Positions 41,961-49,301 of a stretch of 64,000 nucleotides of DNA are shown in pieces. This stretch comes from Bacteroidia bacterium (lineage in GTDB: Bacteria; Bacteroidota; Bacteroidia; J057): NCBI GenBank assembly GCA_030430575.1, contig JAUIKF010000019.1, positions 1 through 64,000 of the forward strand, written 5' to 3'. The stretch's first letter is position 1; every line of letters starts with the position of its first letter. The position numbers and the translations under genes were made by a program. The notes beneath the pieces were generated by a model that did not search any database, was not told the DNA's origin, and was given only the letters and a program-made list of their open reading frames with translations.

Positions 41961-43590
41961 GGGGCAAGTTTTTCGGATGAATCTCGCCGCGGGCCTGAAG
42001 ACCTTGGACCCTGCTTTTGCAGGGGATAAGCGGGCTGTATGGATGACTGCCCAGCTCTACAATGGGTTGGTAGAGTTGGATGGAGACCTCCATGTACAGC
42101 CCGCCATCGCCAAGCGGTGGGAGATCTCAGAAGATGCTAAAACGTATCGTTTCATCCTGAAAGACAGTGTGTTATATCATTCAGATAAAGTGTTTGAGGA
42201 TTTGGCAGTAGGAAGTAGTAGGCAAAATCAATTCCCTACTCGAAAGGTTATCGCCAGCGATTTTGTTTACAGTTTTACCCGTGTGTGTAATCCTGCTACA
42301 GCCTCTTCTGGCGCGTGGATTTTTAGTGGAAAAATTAAAGGCTTGGAAAGCTTTAAGATTGGGGATAACCCACAGATTTCAGGATTCCAAGCCCCCAATG
42401 ACACTACTTTTGAGGTCCATCTAACAGCCCCATTTCCTCCATTTTTGGGATTACTGGCCATGCCTTATTGTTATGTGGTGCCTAAGGAAGCAGTCGAATT
42501 TTATGGAGATAGGTTTCGATCAAATCCAGTCGGAACAGGCCCTTTCAGGCTATTCCGTTGGGAAGAGGGGCATCATTTGATCTTACACAAACATCCGCTG
42601 TATTTTGAAAAAGATAATGGGGCGCAATTGCCTTATCTTGATGCACTTTCCGTGCGATTTATGCCAAGTAAACTCTCCGCATTCGTCGAATTTTTACAAG
42701 GTAAATTAGACTTTATCAATGGCATCGACGATTCCTATAAGGATGAAATCCTCAACCTCGATGGGTCCATCAAGGACAGCTACGCTTCGCGTTTCCAGTT
42801 TGAGCTAGCGCCACAGCTCAATATCGAGTACCTCGGCATGCTAGTCGATAGTTCCCTTGAAGCAGCCAAAGGCCATCCACTTTCTGATCTGCGCGTCCGT
42901 CAGGCCCTCAATTATGCCATTGACCGCCAAAAGATGGTGCGGTACCTGCTCAATGGCATGGGCTACCCTGCCGAATCGGGATTTGTGCCCAATGGCATGC
43001 CGGGATTCGATGCGACAGCGGTTCCAGGTTATACTTATGACCTGAACAAAGCGCATGCTTTGTTGAAGGAAGCGGGCTATCCCAATGGAGAAGGCCTGCC
43101 TCAATTGACCCTGAACTCTACGGCGCAGTATGCCCATATTTCTGAATATGTACAGAAATCTTTTGAGCAAATAGGCGTTTCGCTCGATGTGCAAAATATG
43201 CAAGGCGGCACGCTTCGCGAAGCTTCAAAAGGGGGGCGTATCAACCTATGGCGTGGCAGTTGGATAGCGGACTATCCAGAGGGGGAGAACTATTTGGCCC
43301 TTTTTTATTCCCCAAATCAAGCACCCAATGGCCCCAATACGACCCGATTTTCACATCCAAACTTTGATGAGCTATATCGTAATTCTCAGGGCATCACCGA
43401 CGACTCATTACGCCAGAGCTACTACCAAGAGATGGATCGCTTGATGCTGGCGCATGCGCCAATTATTCCCCTATACTATGACCGCAGCCTTCGCATCCTG
43501 CAGAAAGGGATCACAGGCCTCGTAGGCAATCCGATGAATCATCTTCAACTCAAGCGAGTGAAGAAAGGGGAGGAAAGTAAAAATAATTAA
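41857..43590 (+). CDS. Lipoprotein peptide-type ABC transporter substrate-binding protein (SBP family 5)
   Basis: A 577-residue extracytoplasmic solute-binding protein of the OppA/DppA class. The Cys of ILWISCGK is a plausible lipidation site. The mature protein has VFRMNLAAGLKTLDPAFAGD, RWEISEDAKTYRFILKDSV, DFVYSFTRV, NPVGTGPFRLFRW and RQALNYAIDRQKMVRYL, all typical SBP_bac_5 blocks. There is no ATG before residue 41, so translation probably begins at TTG 41857 (or a later TTG). The codons for the signal peptide consist of the DnaA-box cluster. No permease or ATPase genes follow, so it must work with transporters encoded elsewhere. Confidence 0.9.
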   Translation: MFHKRNIFSPILWISLLSTCILWISCGKAVETGDKGQVFRMNLAAGLKTLDPAFAGDKRAVWMTAQLYNGLVELDGDLHVQPAIAKRWEISEDAKTYRFILKDSVLYHSDKVFEDLAVGSSRQNQFPTRKVIASDFVYSFTRVCNPATASSGAWIFSGKIKGLESFKIGDNPQISGFQAPNDTTFEVHLTAPFPPFLGLLAMPYCYVVPKEAVEFYGDRFRSNPVGTGPFRLFRWEEGHHLILHKHPLYFEKDNGAQLPYLDALSVRFMPSKLSAFVEFLQGKLDFINGIDDSYKDEILNLDGSIKDSYASRFQFELAPQLNIEYLGMLVDSSLEAAKGHPLSDLRVRQALNYAIDRQKMVRYLLNGMGYPAESGFVPNGMPGFDATAVPGYTYDLNKAHALLKEAGYPNGEGLPQLTLNSTAQYAHISEYVQKSFEQIGVSLDVQNMQGGTLREASKGGRINLWRGSWIADYPEGENYLALFYSPNQAPNGPNTTRFSHPNFDELYRNSQGITDDSLRQSYYQEMDRLMLAHAPIIPLYYDRSLRILQKGITGLVGNPMNHLQLKRVKKGEESKNN

Positions 43591-43662
43591 CAAGGCATGT
43601 CCTGAGCTACGTCGAAGGAAACAAGGAAGTAGAAAGGGAAGAATTGAATAGCCCCAAAACGC

Positions 43663-43761
43663 GCATTTATTCATTTTATCATTTACTCATTTTATCATTT
43701 ATTCATTCTCTCCCCATTCTCTCATTCTATCATTCACTCATTCAATCATTTCTCCCTCCCC
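43663..43761 (+). repeat. TCATT-type dispersed repeat, copy C, abutting a start codon
   Basis: TTTATTCATTTTATCATTT...TCTCATTCTATCATTCACTC units run to the C-rich tail TCTCCCTCCCC immediately before ATG 43762. AGTAAAAATAATTAACAAG (43576) and CATGTCCTGAGCTACGTCGA (43597) words precede it. Confidence 0.85.
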
Positions 43762-44886
43762 ATGCCCAAAATCTTCACCTACATGGAACAACTCGGTGTC
43801 CGCTACCTTCACAGGTTTGCGGGGCGTGATGATAATACCATGGGAGAAGGAAAGGTGCATATTCTGACGGAGGAGGATAGGCGAGCTATGCGGAAGATAG
43901 AGCGGAGGGCTATCTGGCGCGTAGCGATTGCCGGTGCTTTGTCGGCGGGAATAGCAGGTGCTGTGGAGATAATGACACGGCCTGAAGAAACGGACTGGAA
44001 TTGGAAATGGGGGGACCCTGTTTTGACGTATTGGATGATATTAGGGTCGGTGACCCTATTGGTCACGGCGATAGAGATCGCCTATATCTATTATGAATCG
44101 CTGAGAGCGACTTATCGCCTGGCCGAGACAGCAGGCCTTGATCTTTTCCCTGACAGGGAGATAGACCAAGGCATCGCGATGGCCCTGGCGCGTGCCGCTC
44201 TGGAATTACCCAATCCCCCCGACGCGGAGCTTGGGGTCGATCATTTGAAGGAAGCTTCTCGCTTCCAACTATTTGCTGCCGCCGCCATTTACAAGCTCAA
44301 AATCATGGGGACCAATATCCTGGCGAAGGTATTGCTGCGCAAGTTGATGGGACGTGCGGCGACGCGTGTGTGGCTGGAATTTGTGGCGGTGCCGATCACA
44401 GCTGCTTGGAACGCCATCGTCTGCTGGCTGGTCCTGCGCGAGGTGCGGGTTCGTGCTTTGGGGCCTTCTATGAGCATGGAATTCGCAGATATGCTCCTGA
44501 AGGACCGTGCCCAGATTTCTCTCGAAGGCCAAGCAACGATGTTGCAAGCTGTGGGGAGCATCATCGTTCGATCTGCCGATCCGCACCCCAATTTGATCTA
44601 CTTGCTCAAACACCTGTCCGACCGCCTTGAACATGTCGACGAAGTGAGTGATCTAGATGATCCACAAGCCTTTTTAAATAAACTCTCCTCCCTCACGCCT
44701 TTTGAACAGGGATATGTATTGAAAATACTAGAATTGGCCGTAGTTTTGGATGGGCGAATTCGGAAAAAAGAGCGCCACATCCTCGCACTGGCCTTTGCGC
44801 GATGCGAAAAGCCACTGGAACTGGGAGATATCAAAAAACTTCGCAGGGAGTTTATGAAGGGATTATCGATTACCTATCGATTGTGA
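43762..44886 (+). CDS. Membrane protein with TerB-like C-terminus (LBF_2804-like)
   Basis: A 374-residue protein. An N-terminal soluble part with LTEEDRRAMRKIERRAIWR leads to two hydrophobic segments (about 53-70 and 90-112, MILGSVTLLVTAIEIAYIYY), then a helical region and a third hydrophobic stretch near 200-225 (AVPITAAWNAIVCWLVL). The last 70 residues, LTPFEQGYVLKILELAVVLDGRIRKKERHIL, resemble the tellurite-resistance TerB helical fold with its DG-x-hxxxE calcium-like turn. It looks like the conserved unknown family named after Leptospira LBF_2804; I am not certain. Its role is unknown. Nothing suggests an operon; a word repeat precedes its start. Confidence 0.65.
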   Translation: MPKIFTYMEQLGVRYLHRFAGRDDNTMGEGKVHILTEEDRRAMRKIERRAIWRVAIAGALSAGIAGAVEIMTRPEETDWNWKWGDPVLTYWMILGSVTLLVTAIEIAYIYYESLRATYRLAETAGLDLFPDREIDQGIAMALARAALELPNPPDAELGVDHLKEASRFQLFAAAAIYKLKIMGTNILAKVLLRKLMGRAATRVWLEFVAVPITAAWNAIVCWLVLREVRVRALGPSMSMEFADMLLKDRAQISLEGQATMLQAVGSIIVRSADPHPNLIYLLKHLSDRLEHVDEVSDLDDPQAFLNKLSSLTPFEQGYVLKILELAVVLDGRIRKKERHILALAFARCEKPLELGDIKKLRREFMKGLSITYRL

Positions 44887-45049
44887 GAGGAAGAAGGTTT
44901 TAAGTTCTATGTTCTGGGTTCTACGTTCTGACTCCTCGAAGAAAGTTCCTGCCATTTTATCATTTATTCATCTACTCATTTACTCATTCTCCTCCCATTC
45001 CCTCATTCTATCATCCAATCATTCTATCATTCTATCATTTCCCCCCCCC
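44886..45049 (+). repeat. TCTAGGTTC words, TCATT-type repeat copy B, and a C9 tract before a start codon
   Basis: TTTTAAGTTCTATGTTCTGG words (44897-44930) are followed by the TCATT array at 44952-45040, which shares the block TCTCCTCCCATTC with copy A. The array ends in nine C residues (45041-45049) touching ATG 45050. A homopolymer here is prone to slippage. Confidence 0.88.
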
Positions 45050-46459
45050 ATGCGACAATTATTTCTTTTCACCCTATTGACATTCCAGATGGCCACTATG
45101 CTATCTGGCCAGACCCCCTCTATTGTGGATACCTGGAGTGGGGCACTGAATGTTCAAGGACAAAAACTGCGAATCGTTTTCCATATCAACCAGGAAGGCG
45201 ATGAACTAAGTGCTACCATGGATAGCCCTGATCAAGGGACCAAAGGAATTCCAGTAGATGGAGTTCGATTTGAGGAAAATGTGTTGAGCTTAGCGATTAG
45301 ATCCATCGGGTTCTCTTATAAGGGAGAAATGACCAAAGATGGCAATGAGCTTAAAGGAAAAATGGAACAGAGAGGTGCTGTCCTAAAGCTTGACCTCAAG
45401 CGTGGAGGAGGGAGTAAGCTGAAGCGCCCCCAGGAGCCCAAACCTCCCTTTTCCTATATAGAAGAGGCTGTGGAGTTCAAGAATGATAGTGCCAATATTT
45501 CCCTTTCTGGTACCCTAAGTCATCCAAAGGGAAATGGCCCTTTTCCTACCGCGATCCTGATTTCAGGATCAGGGCCACAGAACCGCAATAGCGAAATCAT
45601 GGGCCATAAGCCTTTTCTGGTTATTTCGGATTATTTGGTCAATAACCTTGGGATGGCAGTATTGCGGTATGACGAGCGCGGGGTAGGGGAGTCTGAAGGC
45701 AATTTTGCGACGGCGACCTCTTATGACTTTGCCTCAGATGTAGAGGCAGCCTTTGCTTACCTCAAAAGCCGAAAGGACATCGATGCCAAACATATTGGGC
45801 TGATAGGCCATAGCGAGGGGGGACTTGTGGCTCCTATGGTAGCTGCAGCTCACGAGGATGTCGCATTTCTGATCTTGTTAGCGGCCCCTGGCCTTTCTGG
45901 TGACCTGATCATCGTCCAGCAGACGGAAGACATTGCACGTGCTTCGGGGGTTGCTGGGGAAGCGTTAGAGATGATGCTGAAGCAGCAAAAAGAGCGTATG
46001 GTGATACTGAACGAGCATACTGACCCTGAAAAAGCAGAACAAAAACTTCGCTCACATTTTTACAGAATCGAGGAAAAACTGCCAAGCCGCGAGCGTGAAG
46101 CGAGTATAGAAAGTGATGCTGTCTTGCGCCAAGCCAAAACCATGGCTTCGCCTTGGTATATCAATTTTGTGAACCACGACCCCGCACCTTTTTTGGAAAA
46201 GGTGAAGTGCCCCGTGTTGGCACTGAATGGAGCATTGGACTTGCAAGTCGCCGCCAAAGCCAATATCAACGCCATAGAAACGGCGCTCCAAAAAGGAGGA
46301 AATCAGCACTACAGAAGCCAGATTTTCCCCAACCTTAATCACCTCTTCCAAACGGCCAAAACAGGACTTCCAGCAGAATATCCACAAATAGAGGAGACTT
46401 TCTCTCCAGAAGCTTTGAAAGTGATGTTTGAGTGGCTGATGCGGCAAGTGAGAGGGTAG
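45050..46459 (+). CDS. Exported alpha/beta hydrolase (S33-like)
   Basis: A 469-residue secreted or periplasmic hydrolase. A signal peptide (1-22, MLSGQ) is followed by an N-terminal beta-rich domain (about 25-125) with WSGALNVQGQKLRIVFHI, then the hydrolase domain. The latter has ISGSGPQNRNSEIMGHKPFL (oxyanion loop), RYDERGVGESEG, the nucleophile motif GHSEGG near 250-255, LALNGALDLQV (acid) and the final His in LNHLFQ. This architecture is a common Bacteroidota family of unknown substrate. The start at 45050 (MRQLF) gives the signal peptide; residues upstream are translated repeat. Confidence 0.9.
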   Translation: MRQLFLFTLLTFQMATMLSGQTPSIVDTWSGALNVQGQKLRIVFHINQEGDELSATMDSPDQGTKGIPVDGVRFEENVLSLAIRSIGFSYKGEMTKDGNELKGKMEQRGAVLKLDLKRGGGSKLKRPQEPKPPFSYIEEAVEFKNDSANISLSGTLSHPKGNGPFPTAILISGSGPQNRNSEIMGHKPFLVISDYLVNNLGMAVLRYDERGVGESEGNFATATSYDFASDVEAAFAYLKSRKDIDAKHIGLIGHSEGGLVAPMVAAAHEDVAFLILLAAPGLSGDLIIVQQTEDIARASGVAGEALEMMLKQQKERMVILNEHTDPEKAEQKLRSHFYRIEEKLPSREREASIESDAVLRQAKTMASPWYINFVNHDPAPFLEKVKCPVLALNGALDLQVAAKANINAIETALQKGGNQHYRSQIFPNLNHLFQTAKTGLPAEYPQIEETFSPEALKVMFEWLMRQVRG

Positions 46460-46469
46460 GGGGGAAGAA

Positions 46470-46640
46470 TATTGAAGGGATTGCAGAACAAGGATTGAAG
46501 AACAAGGATTGAAGAAGGACAAAGGCAATTTTCCCTTCGACTTGGACTTCGGCGTGAGCTCAGTCGAACGCTCAGGGCTAGACTTCATCAATCTTCAATC
46601 CCTTCGATTACACTCAGGGCATGCCTTGTTCGATATTCTG
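46470..46640. repeat. AACAAGGATTGAAG words in an intergenic inverted arrangement
   Basis: GAACAAGGATTGAAGAACAA and related words (46480-46515) are faced by CAATCTTCAATCCCTTCG (46586-46606). CCTTCGACTTGGACTTCGGC and CACTCAGGGCATGCCTTGTT lie between and beyond. The region separates two convergent genes and may act as a bidirectional 3' structure. Confidence 0.6.
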
Positions 46641-46651
46641 CAATCAATCTT

Positions 46652-47347
46652 TCAACAGCCCCAATCATTATAGAATGAAATGATTTTCCACTCACCATTG
46701 ATCTTGGCGATGGTCATTTCTTTTGTTAAAGAAAAGGAGGTGAGTTTTTCCGCCATATAGCCCATTTTTCCATTTGGTAATTTTATTTCGATCCATTGTA
46801 TGCCATCATTTTCCTGAAGGGTCGATTCGGTAGCATCTCCTACCCCACATTTGCATGGAAACACCTCAAATGATGCCTGATGGATGACTTTGGCGGAAAG
46901 GCTTGGCTTGACCCTGATATTCACATGTGTCCCTAAAATCAACAATTCCTTTGCCTCATTAATTTTGGGTAAATAAGAAGGACCTTGGAAAACCATTTTG
47001 TCATGGGGGATGATGCGATTGGGGTTTGGGTCAGCAATATGCCTAAAACCGAAACGCAGAATTTGGGCCATTTCACGCCAGGGATTCTCCGGGTGTTCTG
47101 AAGAATAATAGGCTAAAAATTCACTTTTTGAACATCCAGCTCCGCGAGAACTACATTCGTCATGACCTACCCTGATCGTATCCGCTAGGAGTGATTCTAG
47201 TTTTTTAATATCTTTTGATAAGACACATTCCGTCAACTCGGCCTTAAAAGCCCAGAAACTGGCATCTTGGTAGGATTCGTCGTGGATGACCTGCCCCAGA
47301 AGTTGGGTTGTATAGAGGAGGGAAATAAGGATTAGGGTAGGTTTCAT
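46652..47347 (-). CDS. Exported protein with SH3b-like domain
   Basis: A 231-residue exported protein: a signal peptide (1-19, QLLGQ), a DUF4440/NTF2-like stretch (FWAFKAELTECVLSKDIKKLESLLADTIRVG), and a C-terminal bacterial SH3 domain with LGTHVNIRVKPSLSAKVIHQ, DGIQWIEIKLPNGKMGYMAE. SH3b domains often bind cell-wall peptides or short ligands. The start at 47347 (MKPTL) is eight bases after the stop of the upstream gene on the same strand, so the two form an operon. An in-frame ATG at 47386 would overlap the upstream gene. Confidence 0.75.
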   Translation of the reverse strand: MKPTLILISLLYTTQLLGQVIHDESYQDASFWAFKAELTECVLSKDIKKLESLLADTIRVGHDECSSRGAGCSKSEFLAYYSSEHPENPWREMAQILRFGFRHIADPNPNRIIPHDKMVFQGPSYLPKINEAKELLILGTHVNIRVKPSLSAKVIHQASFEVFPCKCGVGDATESTLQENDGIQWIEIKLPNGKMGYMAEKLTSFSLTKEMTIAKINGEWKIISFYNDWGC

Positions 47348-47355
47348 AGGGTTAA

Positions 47356-48084
47356 TTAGTTTTTCATTCGTCTTTTCTTCATCCACCTAACGCCGAAATA
47401 CCCCAATAAGATCAGCACAAACAATATCATAAAGAGAAATACCTCTCCTCTAAACTGCGCCCACGGCTGCTGGGAGTCGTCGATTGCTTGGGCGTCTGGG
47501 GCGAATTGGCGGGTGTGGGGGATGTCTTGCAATAGGGAAAGTGACTGGAGGAAAGTTTTTCCGTTTTGTTGTTTCGCCTCCGAATCGGGCCCCATATACC
47601 AATGATGGAGGACGTAATTGCTGCTGTCGATCAGCAGGAGTAAGGTCTCTCGGAAGTCTACTTGGACCGAAGTGTCGCGCTTGGCAAGCGGCCCAAAAGC
47701 CTGAGCATCAGGCTTATAAGTGTAGCTGTATTTGAGGTACTTAGCTGCGAGCTTCCCAACTGTTATATCATAGGTATCAAGGAGATCAATGGCCTCATGA
47801 TTCACGATGCCGCTGGCCATGCCGTCGTAATATTGATCAAGTTCAAATCGGTCCCTGACAGCGGGGACGCGTGAGATGGGACTTCCCAGGCGAGAAATAA
47901 TAAAGACGGCCGTATCAAGGTTTATAAATATATTGAGATAACCTGTGTTGTCCTCACGACTCGGCGGAGCAGGAAAGGAAGCTTGTACCAATTCATCAAC
48001 GACGACCGCTTGCCAAGCTGAATCAGGGATTTGGCCTTTTGTGAAAAGGGGAAAAGAAACTAATAACAAAAATATCCAACGCAT
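47356..48084 (-). CDS. Exported protein with a C-terminal membrane anchor, unknown family
   Basis: A 242-residue protein. A signal peptide (1-17) is followed by a domain beginning VDELVQASFPAPPSRED and running to about residue 200, with alternating strands and helices, a little like the PsbP/MOG1 fold. One transmembrane helix (about 213-235, LFMILFVLILLGYFGVRW) and a basic tail KKRRMKN follow, so most of the protein faces the periplasm. I do not recognise a family. It is the first gene of a two-gene unit with the SH3b protein. Its leader is the 48111-48189 dispersed repeat. Confidence 0.7.
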   Translation of the reverse strand: MRWIFLLLVSFPLFTKGQIPDSAWQAVVVDELVQASFPAPPSREDNTGYLNIFINLDTAVFIISRLGSPISRVPAVRDRFELDQYYDGMASGIVNHEAIDLLDTYDITVGKLAAKYLKYSYTYKPDAQAFGPLAKRDTSVQVDFRETLLLLIDSSNYVLHHWYMGPDSEAKQQNGKTFLQSLSLLQDIPHTRQFAPDAQAIDDSQQPWAQFRGEVFLFMILFVLILLGYFGVRWMKKRRMKN

Positions 48085-48090
48085 GGGGGG

Positions 48091-48189
48091 AAGAGGGTTC
48101 TAAGTTTTAGGTTCTAGTGGTTATTCAAGATTGAATTGTGGGGGTAAGTAAAAATAAAAAACAAGGAACAAGGAAGTCAAAACTACACC
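48091..48189 (-). repeat. Dispersed 75-base repeat, inverse copy, with CTAGAACC words
   Basis: On the minus strand it matches 20728-20804, including a 38-base identical core. It is followed by CACTAGAACCTAAAACTTAG-type words and CCCCCC directly before the ATG at 48084. Confidence 0.88.
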
Positions 48190-48261
48190 TTTCAAAATTG
48201 AAAGAACACTAGGTTCAGGGTTCAAGTCGTTCAAAGGGTCAAAAAAACTTCATCCGATTTC

Positions 48262-48343
48262 CCCATTTTATCATATACTCATCTAATCATTTTATCATTC
48301 GCCTCCCATTCTCTCCTCCTATCATTCACTCATTGATCTCCTC
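48262..48343 (+). repeat. TCATT-type dispersed repeat, copy D, abutting a start codon
   Basis: CCATTTTATCATATACTCATC ... GCCTCCCATTC ... TATCATTCACTCATT follows the same order of units as copies A-C, and ends with GATCTCCTC touching ATG 48344. Confidence 0.85.
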
Positions 48344-49168
48344 ATGCAAATAAACCTACTTTTCGGAATTATCATACTCGGGGGGCTCGCTTGTCAGCCA
48401 GCAAATGCCGATCCGCAAGGTGCTGAACCTATTTCGTCAACTGTGGCGACCTCGCCAGCGTCATTGGTGGATCCTGCTGGTACCACGATCGCGACGCGAT
48501 TTTTGGCGCCTGAAGGCTTCAGGCGGACTCGGTTGGATAGCCTATCCTTTGGGCATTACCTGAGAACCCTTCCTTTGAAGCCAGCGGGTAGTAGGGTGAA
48601 ATACTTTGATGGAAGAGAAAAGAACAGCGAAGGGGTGTATGTGGGGGTTGTTGATATGGAAATAGGGACACGCGACTTGCAGCAGTGTGCAGATGCGGTG
48701 ATGCGGCTACGAGGGGAGTATTTATTTGCCCAAAAACGTTACCAAGACATCCATTTCAATTTCTTAAGCGATGGCAAACCGAGGTATTATCGAGATAGGG
48801 CGGATGCGAATTATTCTTACAAAAGCTTTCGCAAATACATGGATTATATTTTTTCCTATGCCAATACTGCTTCACTCAAAAAGGAGCTGAAACCTGTCCC
48901 ATTTGATTCGATGCAAATAGGAGATGTATTTATTGTCCAAGGCAATCCCTACGGGCATGCGATCATTGTGGTGGACATGGCTATACATCCTGAAACAAAG
49001 GAACGATTGTTTATGCTGGCGCAGAGCTATATGCCTGCACAGGAAACACAGGTTTTGGTGAATCCGAATGCGCCTTCAATAAGTCCCTGGTATAAAATGG
49101 ATGTTGAAAGTGCCCTTTATACGCCGGAATGGACATTTGAGAAAGGAGACCTTCACCGGTTTGAGTGA
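48344..49168 (+). CDS. DUF4846 lipoprotein
   Basis: A 274-residue lipoprotein (LACQ, Cys17). The DUF4846 signatures are clear: LSFGHYLRTLPLKPAGSRV, VVDMEIGTRDLQQCADAVMR, YQDIHFNFLSDGK, IGDVFIVQGNPYGHAIIVVD, LAQSYMPAQETQVLVNP and a final PWY...TPEWTF. The conserved Cys (QQCADA), His and Asp residues (GHAIIVVDM) give it the look of a papain-like or NlpC-like amidase fold. The enzymatic function is unproven. It stands alone between a repeat and the type IX cargo genes. Confidence 0.9.
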   Translation: MQINLLFGIIILGGLACQPANADPQGAEPISSTVATSPASLVDPAGTTIATRFLAPEGFRRTRLDSLSFGHYLRTLPLKPAGSRVKYFDGREKNSEGVYVGVVDMEIGTRDLQQCADAVMRLRGEYLFAQKRYQDIHFNFLSDGKPRYYRDRADANYSYKSFRKYMDYIFSYANTASLKKELKPVPFDSMQIGDVFIVQGNPYGHAIIVVDMAIHPETKERLFMLAQSYMPAQETQVLVNPNAPSISPWYKMDVESALYTPEWTFEKGDLHRFE

Positions 49169-49301
49169 TTTCATTCGGCCAAAAAAGTGTACGGTTCAGG
49201 CATTAGGATAATTGAGTATGAGAAGATATTTGTAAGTTTGAGGTTCGATGTTGTTCCCATTTTTTTACGCCACACTATATTAAAAACGGATACCCCTGGC
49301 T

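Noticed and set aside
44909-45049. N-terminal extension of the exported hydrolase rich in Ser/Ile/His
   Set aside because: It is the translation of the TCATT repeat; the signal peptide starts at 45050.
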